Shown here: in pieces, positions 1 to 5,468 of the stretch
Position numbering within the stretch: position 1 is the first letter of the stretch
Layout: each line of letters begins with the position of its first letter
From: Pseudomonadota bacterium
GTDB lineage: Bacteria > Pseudomonadota > Gammaproteobacteria > Xanthomonadales > Rhodanobacteraceae
Assembly (NCBI GenBank): GCA_021787175.1
Contig: JAJYMF010000161.1
Location: 1-6,127 of the forward strand
DNA: 6,127 nt
Direction: 5' to 3'
Program-made: the position numbers and the translations under genes
Notes under the pieces: model-generated
Database searches by the model: none
Told to the model about the DNA's origin: nothing
What the model saw: the letters and a program-made list of their open reading frames with translations, nothing else

Positions 1-213
1 CGCGGCTGGCGTTTCGCGCCGCCGACCGCGGAAACAGCGAATGCGCGCTATCGGCAGGCCCTCGAGTTTGCCCTGACCCCCGCCCGCCTGCGCGGCACGC
101 GGCGCATACTGTCCGCCGCTGCCGACTGCCGCATCGTGACCGGATCGCGCATCTGCCGGTCGCCGGCAACCCTCGACGATGCCGGCCTCACGGCAGAATC
201 GCCACACCGCTGA
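1..213 (+). CDS. C-terminal fragment of an unrecognised protein (5' end outside window)
   Basis: Reading frame 1 is open from the left edge to TGA at 211-213, giving 70 residues. Nearly all codons end in G or C, as in the confident genes of this window, which supports real coding. The visible part starts RGWRFAPPTAETANARYRQA and carries two cysteines about ten residues apart (DCRIVTGSRIC), which could form a disulfide if the protein is exported. I do not recognise a family and give no function. The minus-strand frame over the same bases is arginine- and serine-rich and looks like a shadow. No T-rich terminator follows the stop directly; the first hairpin begins 39 bases later and the first true terminator-like structure is at 559-599. 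Confidence 0.6.
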   Translation, partial: RGWRFAPPTAETANARYRQALEFALTPARLRGTRRILSAAADCRIVTGSRICRSPATLDDAGLTAESPHR

Positions 214-242
214 CCGCCGCAGACCCGCACAGGTCACCTGCG

Positions 243-427
243 CTTGAGGAACCTCTGAACAAGCCCATCCTGGGCTTGTCAGAGGGCACCGAATCCGGCG
301 CAGAGCCTGCCCCGGACCTGATCCGGGGTCCGGACTCGGCTACGCCGCATCAAGCCCATGCGTGCTCGATGCGCGGCAAGCCCTCCATGGCTTGAGGAAG
401 GTCTGAACGTGTTCAGACCTTCCTTAA
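243..427. repeat. Mosaic of consecutive inverted repeats (intergenic hairpin cluster)
   Basis: This gene-free stretch is packed with back-to-back stem-loops. Hairpin 1 (252-285) pairs CCTCTGA/TCAGAGG and CAAGCCCA/TGGGCTTG around the loop TCC, with one bulged A. Hairpin 2 (289-339) has an outer 10-bp stem (289-298 with 330-339, one mismatch) enclosing CCCCGGA/TCCGGGG (310-316 with 322-328). Hairpin 3 (344-377) pairs GCCGCATC with GATGCGCGGC, leaving a two-base bulge. A small CAAGCC/GGCTTG stem lies at 377-394, and the long palindrome at 392-427 closes the block. CTTGAGGAACCTCTGAAC (243-260) recurs as CTTGAGGAAGGTCTGAAC (391-408) with two changes, so parts of the block are duplicated. The composition resembles dispersed intergenic repeats of GC-rich proteobacteria. 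None of these hairpins is followed by a T-run, so they are not obvious intrinsic terminators. Confidence 0.75.
392..427. repeat. 36-bp near-perfect palindrome
   Basis: AGGAAGGTCTGAAC (395-408) and GTTCAGACCTTCCT (411-424) are exact reverse complements separated by only GT. A G-T pair and two A-T pairs extend the arms to 17 bp (392-427). Such a short centre gives a very stable RNA hairpin in a transcript or a cruciform-prone DNA site, and it could also bind a dimeric protein. The right arm ends in CTTAA, which overlaps the first half-site of the operator-like repeats described next. Confidence 0.8.
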
Positions 428-461
428 CGCGAGTCTGAAACCCGCTTAACGTCCCTTTAAA
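423..461 (+). promoter_or_regulatory. Operator-like direct repeats of CTTAA type (PmrA/QseB-like box) with possible promoter
   Basis: CTTAAC (445-450), a 5-base spacer and TTTAAA (456-461) match the hexamer-N5-hexamer layout known for binding sites of PmrA/QseB-type OmpR-family regulators (YTTAA half-sites 11 bp apart). A further CTTAAC lies at 423-428, exactly 22 bp upstream, on the same helical face, with a weaker CTGAAA (435-440) between. CCTTTAAAGG (454-463) is also a perfect palindrome. A weak -10-like TACAAC at 473-478 lies just downstream and would start RNA near 485. The next gene encodes an OmpR-family regulator, so autoregulation is plausible but inferred. The motif was spotted by eye and no binding is demonstrated. 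Confidence 0.4.
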
Positions 462-484
462 GGCCGTCGGGTTACAACGTCGCC

Positions 485-599
485 ACTGTAGTCGTGCAGC
501 TCGAGTCCTGGACAGGTCCGGTGTCTGGCTGATTACGGTAATCGGGGCAGTAGCTTGAGCCCGGCGCGGTCGTCCCCCACGGTCCCCGCCGGGCTTTTT
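485..599 (+). ncRNA. Candidate small RNA or attenuated leader
   Basis: The stretch lies between the operator-like repeats and an intrinsic terminator, contains no ATG-started frame, and can fold well. GATTA-CGG-TAATC (531-543) is a perfect hairpin, extended by CT/GG pairs and by CTG/CAG (525-527 with 548-550). An outer stem GCTCGAG (499-505) with CTTGAGC (554-560), including one G-U pair, would enclose it. The right strand of that outer stem shares two bases (559-560) with the terminator stem, so the two could compete. A transcript of about 115 nt is expected if it starts after the TACAAC at 473-478; the 5' end is a guess. It matches no RNA family I recognise. The alternative is an untranslated trailer of an upstream transcript that simply ends here. 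Confidence 0.35.
559..599 (+). terminator. Rho-independent terminator
   Basis: GCCCGGCG (559-566) pairs perfectly with CGCCGGGC (587-594) around a 20-base C-rich loop and is followed at once by TTTTT (595-599). The T-run is on the plus strand only, so it stops rightward transcription. It sits 98 bases upstream of the response-regulator start. Either it ends a separate transcript or it attenuates a longer leader into the two-component operon. Confidence 0.75.
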
Positions 600-644
600 C
601 TTGCCCGCGATCCGCGCCGCGCACGCCGCTGCCCCTGCGGCCTC

Positions 645-650
645 CATAAT
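645..650 (+). promoter_or_regulatory. Possible -10 box for the two-component operon
   Basis: CATAAT matches five of six bases of the sigma-70 -10 consensus in an otherwise very GC-rich stretch. It lies downstream of the terminator and 47 bases before the response-regulator ATG, which would give a leader of about 40 nt. No good -35 hexamer is seen at 16-18 bp spacing (the region reads CACGCC), so the promoter would be weak or activator-dependent. Confidence 0.35.
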
Positions 651-697
651 CGCTACTCTTGCGCTGTCGCGGCCTGTCTGCCGCGCGGAGAGAACAC

Positions 698-1387
698 ATG
701 CGCGTACTCGTGATCGAGGACCACAACGACATCGCCACCAACATCGGCGACTACCTCGAGGATCGCGGCCACGTGGTGGACTTTGCCGGCGATGGCGTCA
801 CCGGCCTGCATCTCGCCGTCGTCCACGACTTCGACGTGATCGTGCTCGACCTGACCCTGCCCGGCATGGACGGGCTCGAGGTCTGCCGCAAGCTGCGCCA
901 GGAAGCGCACAAGCAGACGCCGGTGCTGATGCTGACCGCGCGCGACGCACTGGAGCAGAAGCTGACCGGCTTCGAGTCCGGCGCCGACGACTACATGACC
1001 AAGCCGTTCGCGCTGCAGGAACTCAGCGCCCGCCTCGAGGTGCTGGCGCGGCGCGGCAAGGGCCCGCAGAGCCGCGTGCTCAAGGTCGTCGATCTCACCT
1101 ACAACCTCGACACGCTCACCGTCAGCCGCGCCGGCAAGGCCATCCAGCTCAACCCGATCGGCCTGAAGCTGCTGCAGGCGCTGATGGAAGCCAGCCCCTC
1201 GGTGGTCACCCGCCACGACCTCGAGCAGCGCGTCTGGGGCGAGGAACTGCCCGACAGCGATTCGCTGCGCGTGCACATCCACGGCCTGCGCGCCGTCATC
1301 GACAAGCCGTTCGAGAAGCCGCTGATCCACACCCGGCACGGCATCGGCTACCGCATGGGCGATCCGGATGCAGACCTCACGGCGTAA
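698..1387 (+). CDS. OmpR/PhoB-family two-component response regulator
   Basis: This is a 229-residue cytoplasmic transcription regulator, the usual length for the family. Residues 1-118 form the receiver domain: acidic pocket E7-D8, phosphoacceptor D51 in VIVLDLTLPGMDG, T80 in LMLTARD, and K102 in DDYMTKPFA. Residues about 128-220 form the winged-helix DNA-binding domain, with typical LEQRVWGEE, LRVHIHGLRAVID and HTRHGIGYRM blocks. ATG 698 is chosen because GGAGAG (687-692) lies five bases upstream and the protein starts MRVLVIED like its relatives; an upstream in-frame TTG at 659 has no such support. The end overlaps the histidine kinase gene by 20 bases, so the two are co-translated partners. 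The subfamily resembles PmrA/QseB-type regulators, which fits the CTTAA repeats upstream, but target genes and signal are unknown. Confidence 0.95.
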   Translation: MRVLVIEDHNDIATNIGDYLEDRGHVVDFAGDGVTGLHLAVVHDFDVIVLDLTLPGMDGLEVCRKLRQEAHKQTPVLMLTARDALEQKLTGFESGADDYMTKPFALQELSARLEVLARRGKGPQSRVLKVVDLTYNLDTLTVSRAGKAIQLNPIGLKLLQALMEASPSVVTRHDLEQRVWGEELPDSDSLRVHIHGLRAVIDKPFEKPLIHTRHGIGYRMGDPDADLTA

Positions 1388-2681
1388 GCTGCGCAGCCGC
1401 ATCTTCATCTCCTTCGCGCTGTTTGGAATTGCCCTGACGTCGCTGTTTGCGGCGAGTGCGATTTATTTGCGCGACCGGCTTGAAAATCAGCTGCTGGGCA
1501 ATTCGCTGGAGCGCAATCTCAACGGCTACGCCAAGGCGTTTTACGCCGACCCGGACGTGCCGATCCAGCTGCCGCTGGACAAGGTCAGCGGCATTGTCTA
1601 CAGCCAGCGCAAGTTCTCCAACGTGCCGTTTGCCTGGCGAGACCTCAGCAACGGCGTCCACGACATCACAGAAACGCGACCGGACGGCAGCATCGAGGAA
1701 TACAAGCTGGGCGTCCGCAAGGACCCGCATTACTGGTTCTTCGTCAAGTACGACAGCTCACAGCTGCTGAAAAGCCAGCAGCGCCTCAAGTACGCGCTGG
1801 TCGCAGTCGTGATCGTCTTCGCCGCACTGTCAGTGCTTATCGGCGCTTGGCTGTCCATGCGCGTGATCAGTCCAGTCACCAATCTCGCCCAGCGCCTGCG
1901 CACCTCGCGCCGCAGCGGCGCGCTGCAGCCGCTGGCGCCGCATTTCGCCGACGACGAGGTCGGCGAGCTGGCGCGCGCGCTGGACGACTACGCCGCGCGG
2001 CTGACCGGACTGGTGCAGCGCGATCGCGAGTTCAACGCCGACGTCAGCCACGAGCTGCGCACGCCGCTGGCGGTGATCGCCAGCACGGTCGAGCTGATGC
2101 TGTCCTCGCCCGACCTGAGCGACAAGCTGCGCGAGCGCCTGCGGCGCATCGAGCGCGCTTCGCGGCAGGCGGCGGAGATGATCGAGGCGCTGCTGCTGCT
2201 GTCGCGCGCCGAACGCCAGGGCCCGGTGGACGGCGAGACCACCGACGTCGCCCGGGTGGCCGCCGACGTGATCGAGCTGCAGCGCCCGCAGCTGGGCAGC
2301 AAGCCCGTGCACGTGCACTTCGAGATCGAGGCGCCGCTGGCGGTCAACGCGCCCTCGTCGGTGGTGTCGGTGGCGCTGGCCAACCTGATCGGCAACGCTT
2401 TCAAGTACACCCAGGCCGGCGACGTGCGCGTGCGCGTGCAGGCCGAACGCGTGCTGGTCGAGGATTCCGGCCCCGGCATCAAGTCCGAGGACACCGAGCG
2501 CCTGTTCGAGCGCGGCGTGCGCGGCGAGGGCGCCACCGGCAAGGGCGCCGGGCTGGGGCTGGCCATCGTGCGCCGGCTGTGCGAACTGTACGGTTGGACG
2601 GTGCGGCTGATGCCGCGGCCCGAAGGCGGTGCGGTCGCGGTGCTGGCTTTCGTGACGATGCCGGCGCGACCGCGCGCCTGA
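1368..2681 (+). CDS. Membrane sensor histidine kinase, partner of the upstream regulator
   Basis: This 437-residue inner-membrane kinase should phosphorylate the upstream regulator. After a basic N-terminus come TM1 (about 12-34), a periplasmic sensor region (about 35-140), TM2 (about 141-163), HAMP (about 164-216), and the dimerisation domain with H-box SHELRTPL, where H228 is the phosphorylated histidine. The catalytic domain has an N-box in LANLIGNAFKYT (337-348), G1 VEDSGPGIK (364-372), an F-box near LFERG (379-383) and G2 GKGAGLGLAIVRRL (391-404). All catalytic boxes look intact. The sensor is about 105 residues, has no cysteines, contains motifs such as VPFAWRDLSNGVHDI and YWFFVKYD, and matches no sensor fold I can name, so the signal is unknown. 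The start inside the end of the regulator gene implies translational coupling; its own ribosome site (GGGCGA) is weak. The stop lies 9 bases from the convergent ilvE stop. Confidence 0.94.
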   Translation: MQTSRRKLRSRIFISFALFGIALTSLFAASAIYLRDRLENQLLGNSLERNLNGYAKAFYADPDVPIQLPLDKVSGIVYSQRKFSNVPFAWRDLSNGVHDITETRPDGSIEEYKLGVRKDPHYWFFVKYDSSQLLKSQQRLKYALVAVVIVFAALSVLIGAWLSMRVISPVTNLAQRLRTSRRSGALQPLAPHFADDEVGELARALDDYAARLTGLVQRDREFNADVSHELRTPLAVIASTVELMLSSPDLSDKLRERLRRIERASRQAAEMIEALLLLSRAERQGPVDGETTDVARVAADVIELQRPQLGSKPVHVHFEIEAPLAVNAPSSVVSVALANLIGNAFKYTQAGDVRVRVQAERVLVEDSGPGIKSEDTERLFERGVRGEGATGKGAGLGLAIVRRLCELYGWTVRLMPRPEGGAVAVLAFVTMPARPRA

Positions 2682-2690
2682 TCCGGCCGC

Positions 2691-3614
2691 TCAGGTCACG
2701 ACCGGCTCCAGCCAGCCCCAGCGGTCCTCGGTGCGGCCGTCGAACAGGCCGAAGAACAGCGCCTGCAACTGTCGCGTCAGCGGACCGGCCTTGCCCGCGC
2801 CGACGGTCTTGCCGTCCACCGAGCGGATCGGTGTGATCTCGGCGGCGGTGCCGCACATGAACACCTCGTCGGCGAGATACAGATACTCGCGCGGCAGGTC
2901 GCGTTCGACGACCTTGATGCCGGCCTGCTCGGCCAGCGTCATCAGCGTGTGGCGGGTGATGCCGTTGAGGATCGCGGCGCTGATCGGCGAGGTGTGCAGC
3001 GCGCCGTCGATCACCAGGAACAGATTCTCGCCGGCGCCTTCGCTGAGCAGGCCGGTCGAGGCCAGCGCGATGCCCTCGCCGAAGCCCAGCCGGCGCGCCT
3101 CGCGCGCGATCAGCTGACCGGAAAGATAATTGCCGCCGGCCTTGGCGCCGGCCGGAATGGTGTTGGGCGCGAAACGCTGCCAGCTCGACACGCAGGCGTC
3201 GATGCCCTGCTCCAGCACGCCGTCGCCGAGATAGGCGCCCATCGGCCAGGCACCGACCGCGACATCGGTCGGACACTCGGCGGACAACCCGAAGCCGCCC
3301 AGGCTGCGGAAGGCCACCGGACGGATGTAGGCGGCGCCGAGGCCGTTGGCCTGGATCACCGTGCGGCAGGCGGCGGCAATCTCTTCGCGCGCGTACGGCA
3401 TCGGGATGTCGTAGATATGCGCCGAGTTGAACAGCCGCTTCACGTGCTCGGTCAGGCGGAAGATCATCGCGCCACGCGGCGTGGCGTAACTGCGGATGCC
3501 CTCGAACACCGACGATCCGTAGTGCAGCGCATGCGCCATCACATGGGTGGTGGCCGCGGCCCAGGGCTTGATCGCGCCGTTGTGCCAGATGTGTTCGGGG
3601 TACTGCTGGGCCAT
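2691..3614 (-). CDS. ilvE: Branched-chain amino acid aminotransferase
   Basis: A 307-residue PLP enzyme of fold type IV that reversibly transaminates the 2-keto acids of valine, leucine and isoleucine with glutamate, the last step of their synthesis in the cytosol. It follows E. coli IlvE (309 residues) end to end: IWHNGAIKPW, HVMAHALHYGSSVFEGIR, AYIRP, GAYLG, and the cofactor lysine K158 in GAKAGGNYLS. LSEGAGENLF holds the cofactor-binding glutamate E192, followed by GITRHTL, ADEVFMCGTAAEITPIRSVDG and a C-terminal GLFDGRTEDRWGW. ATG 3614 is chosen because that start matches the family, and GGAG (complement of 3623-3626) lies eight bases upstream. The frame stays open to 3893, but that extension reads through repeats and is not protein-like. 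The stretch before SEGAGENLF reads ALASTGLL where E. coli has ALDVNGYI, a mild divergence. The gene is probably monocistronic. Confidence 0.96.
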   Translation of the reverse strand: MAQQYPEHIWHNGAIKPWAAATTHVMAHALHYGSSVFEGIRSYATPRGAMIFRLTEHVKRLFNSAHIYDIPMPYAREEIAAACRTVIQANGLGAAYIRPVAFRSLGGFGLSAECPTDVAVGAWPMGAYLGDGVLEQGIDACVSSWQRFAPNTIPAGAKAGGNYLSGQLIAREARRLGFGEGIALASTGLLSEGAGENLFLVIDGALHTSPISAAILNGITRHTLMTLAEQAGIKVVERDLPREYLYLADEVFMCGTAAEITPIRSVDGKTVGAGKAGPLTRQLQALFFGLFDGRTEDRWGWLEPVVT

Positions 3615-3640
3615 GGTCCGTGCTCCGCGGAAAACGCGCC

Positions 3641-3646
3641 ATGATA
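3641..3646 (-). promoter_or_regulatory. Possible -10 box for ilvE
   Basis: Read on the minus strand this is TATCAT, five of six matches to the -10 consensus. Transcription would start near 3634, leaving a leader of about 20 nt that contains the GGAG ribosome site. No clear -35 hexamer is found at 16-18 bp (the region reads CACTCT). The leader is too short for a peptide-type attenuator. Confidence 0.4.
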
Positions 3647-3700
3647 GCGGGAGTGGAAAGTTGAGAGTGGGCAATGACACTCTGTGTCGGCGTGGGGCCG

Positions 3701-3763
3701 GACCCTTCGCTGCGCTCATGGTGACAACGGAGTTGTCACCCTGAGGGCGAAGCCTGAAGGATC
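3701..3763. repeat. Inverted pair of a dispersed intergenic repeat
   Basis: Two copies of a repeat with core CTTCG...CTCA...GTGACAAC face each other: plus-strand copy 3701-3728 and minus-strand copy 3732-3763. Their ends GTGACAAC (3721-3728) and GTTGTCAC (3732-3739) are perfectly complementary around GGA. Pairing continues through TCA/TGA to CTTCGC (3705-3710) with GCGAAG (3747-3752), so the unit forms a long interrupted stem. This resembles widespread short intergenic repeats of GC-rich proteobacteria. No coding role is seen. Confidence 0.7.
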
Positions 3764-3790
3764 CCGGGCCAGAGATTTGCGACCCTGCGT

Positions 3791-3830
3791 ATCTGGTCCG
3801 CGCGAGGGGGTGCGAAACGCGGTACCAGAT
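3791..3830. repeat. 12-bp stem-loop in the ilvE upstream spacer
   Basis: ATCTGGTCCGCG (3791-3802) pairs with CGCGG and ACCAGAT (3818-3822 and 3824-3830) with a single bulged T at 3823. The 15-base loop contains GAGGGGGTGCGAAA. There is no T-run on either side, so it is not an intrinsic terminator. It sits between copies of the dispersed repeat, and a folding RNA or a repeat insertion are both possible. Confidence 0.6.
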
Positions 3831-3860
3831 GCTTCGGCCTGCGGCCTCAGCATGACAAGC
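3828..3860 (+). repeat. Third copy of the dispersed intergenic repeat
   Basis: GATGCTTCGG followed by CTGCGG, CCTCAG and CATGACAAGC repeats the order of blocks in the plus-strand copy at 3701-3728 (CTTCG, CTGCG, CTCA, TGACAA) with small insertions. Together with 3701-3763 it makes three copies within 160 bases. The rest of the spacer (3861-3944) has no gene; it holds only a weak long-range pairing between GGGAGAAAAG near 3880-3889 and CTTTTCCC at 3919-3926. Confidence 0.55.
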
Positions 3861-3944
3861 GAGGGCGCCCGCACGGGCCGGGAGAAAAGGCAAGTCTCAA
3901 GAAGCGGCGCAAACCTCTCTTTTCCCATCTCCGAGCTGTCATTG

Positions 3945-4508
3945 TCAGGGTTGCAACCACCAGCAGCCGCCGATATCGCTTAGTGTGAAGACGGCGCTGC
4001 TGCCATCCTGACCGGTGAGGGTCAGTTGCGGCGGAGCGGCGGCGACGCTGGCAGCGTTCGCGGGCGCAAACGCACTGGTGGGCGCAAAGGCGTTCGACGG
4101 CGCGGACGACAACGCCAGATCATTGACCGGCTGCCGCACCAGCACCGCCAGGAGGCGCAGGGCATCGACAGCGCCACGCTGCGTATCGCCGTTCCACAGC
4201 ATCAGGCCGGCAAGCTTGTTGACGTCGCGCTCCTGCAGCGCCAGCGCAACGCGGTCGCGCAGCTCCTGCGGCGACAGCGGGCACAGATGCAGGGAGGGGC
4301 CTGCGGGTGCCGCCGATCCCGCCAGCGCCGGCGCCATCACCAGTGATTCGTCGGCGCAGGGCTTGGCGGTGAACACCGGCTCGCCGTCGCGGCCGATGCA
4401 GCGATGAATCGACTGCGGCTGCAGTTGCGCAACCGCGGCCGTCGCCGCTGGCGCCGGCAGCGGGCTGGCCGGCAGGACGATCAGCAGGGCGGCAAGCAGC
4501 GTGCGCAT
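3945..4508 (-). CDS. Secreted small cysteine-containing protein, DUF4124-like N-terminus
   Basis: A 187-residue protein of unknown function. Residues 1-22 form a Sec signal peptide (MRTLLAALLIVLPAS, then an Ala/Pro-rich cleavage zone), so the mature protein should be periplasmic. Residues 34-52 (IHRCIGRDGEPVFTAKPCAD) resemble the short DUF4124 motif, where C37 and C51 would pair. C76 and C182 may form a second disulfide; C182 lies in the conspicuous C-terminal GGCWWLQP. A helical middle part (80-130) and an Ala/Pro/Phe linker with a doubled SAFAP-like unit (139-150) precede the C-terminal part. An in-frame TAA (4520-4518) lies just three codons before the ATG, so 4508 is the earliest possible start. 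No good ribosome site is seen there. It begins 35 bases after the metF stop and may be read from the same transcript, but nothing ties it to one-carbon metabolism. Confidence 0.8.
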   Translation of the reverse strand: MRTLLAALLIVLPASPLPAPAATAAVAQLQPQSIHRCIGRDGEPVFTAKPCADESLVMAPALAGSAAPAGPSLHLCPLSPQELRDRVALALQERDVNKLAGLMLWNGDTQRGAVDALRLLAVLVRQPVNDLALSSAPSNAFAPTSAFAPANAASVAAAPPQLTLTGQDGSSAVFTLSDIGGCWWLQP

Positions 4509-4543
4509 GCCGCAAGCTTAGCGGGCCGCTCGCACCCTGGCGC

Positions 4544-5422
4544 TCAGCGCAGGCGTTCGAGCACCGCCTCGGTGGGCCTGGCGAGGTTCAAGGTGTAGAA
4601 GTGCAGTTCGGGCGCGCCGCCGTCGAGCAGGCGTCGGCACATGGCTGCGACCACGTCGGCGGCGAACGCGCGGATCGAGATGACATCGTCCCCATAAGCC
4701 TGCATGCGGCGCACGATCCAGCGCGGGATCTCGGCGCCGCACAAATCCGAAAAACGGCGCAGCTGGGCGAAGTTGGAGATCGGCATGATGCCGGGCACGA
4801 TCGGCACCTCCGCGCCCAGCTGCCGCGCCTCGTCGACGAAACGGAAATAGGCGTCGGCGTTGAAGAAGTACTGCGTGATCGCGCCATCGGCGCCGGCCTC
4901 GACCTTGGCCTTGAAGTGGCGCAGGTCGATATGCGCGTCGTCCGCCTGCGGATGCGTCTCGGGGTAAGCCGCCACCTCGATGCGGAAATGCCGGCCGTGC
5001 TCGGCGCGGATGAAGCGCACCAGATCGGCGGCATAGCGAAAGTCACCCGCCGTGGCCATGCCCGAGGGCAGATCGCCGCGCAGCGCGACGATGCGGCTGC
5101 AGCCGAGCGCGCGATAGCGCGCCAGCAGCTCTGCGATCTCCAGCCGCGTCCCGCCCATGCACGACAGATGCGGCACCGCGTCGAGCCCGTGCTGCTCGCG
5201 CAACAGGCGCACGGTGTCCGGCGTGTAGCTCAGTGTCGAGCCGCCGGCGCCGAAGGTCACCGACACGAAAACCGGCGCATGCGCCTTCAACCGCACCACC
5301 GCGCGCTCGAGCTGCTGCCGCTGCTCGTCGGTCTTGGGCGGGTAGAACTCGAAGGAAACGGGAACCGGGAACCGGGAGCCGGGAGCCGGAGAGCCTTGCA
5401 GCGAATCGCTCGTGCCAGTCAT
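4544..5422 (-). CDS. metF: Methylenetetrahydrofolate reductase
   Basis: A 292-residue cytosolic flavoenzyme (E. coli MetF is 296) that reduces 5,10-methylene-tetrahydrofolate to 5-methyl-tetrahydrofolate, the methyl donor for homocysteine in methionine synthesis. Family landmarks appear in order: VSFEFYPP with catalytic glutamate E25, VSVTFGAGG, PHLSCMGG, VALRGDLP with D117, AAYPETHP, AITQYFFN with Q184, VPGIMPISNF, and C-terminal HFYTLNLARP. ATG 5422 is preferred because AAGGA (complement of 5425-5429) lies just upstream with rather short spacing, while the upstream ATG at 5437 (adds MCGRK) lacks a ribosome site. Residues 10-21 (GSPAPGSRFPVP) are encoded by a heptamer tandem repeat and replace the usual N-terminal helix sequence. 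The gene lies 79 bases after ahcY on the same strand, a methyl-cycle pairing. Confidence 0.95.
   Translation of the reverse strand: MTGTSDSLQGSPAPGSRFPVPVSFEFYPPKTDEQRQQLERAVVRLKAHAPVFVSVTFGAGGSTLSYTPDTVRLLREQHGLDAVPHLSCMGGTRLEIAELLARYRALGCSRIVALRGDLPSGMATAGDFRYAADLVRFIRAEHGRHFRIEVAAYPETHPQADDAHIDLRHFKAKVEAGADGAITQYFFNADAYFRFVDEARQLGAEVPIVPGIMPISNFAQLRRFSDLCGAEIPRWIVRRMQAYGDDVISIRAFAADVVAAMCRRLLDGGAPELHFYTLNLARPTEAVLERLR
5359..5394. repeat. Heptamer tandem repeat inside the 5' end of metF
   Basis: On the plus strand there are two units of CGGGAAC (5359-5372), two of CGGGAGC (5373-5386) and a degenerate CGGAGAGC (5387-5394). Similar GGGAANC-type heptamer arrays occur between genes in some GC-rich gammaproteobacteria (general knowledge, not searched). 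Here the array is inside the metF reading frame and is translated as Gly/Ser/Pro/Arg/Phe/Val-rich sequence just before the conserved VSFEF. Confidence 0.85.
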
Positions 5423-5468
5423 TTTCCTTCCACACATCGAGGCCGTAGTGCAACGGCGGCGTGGCTTT

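Noticed and set aside
252..328. Hairpins after the first partial gene as its intrinsic terminator.
   Set aside because: The stems are strong but no T-run follows either of them; they fit dispersed repeats better.
495..533. GTG-started 12-residue frame in the candidate RNA, as a possible leader peptide.
   Set aside because: There is no ribosome site upstream and no run of regulatory codons.
279..744. Minus-strand open frames (122 and 90 codons) across the spacer ahead of the response regulator.
   Set aside because: They translate hairpin arms, the terminator and the start of the regulator gene, with arginine-rich, non-protein-like composition and no ribosome site seen.
3615..3893. In-frame N-terminal extension of ilvE by 93 codons.
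   Set aside because: It reads through dispersed repeats, and IlvE homologues start at the MAQQYPE position, which has its own GGAG site.
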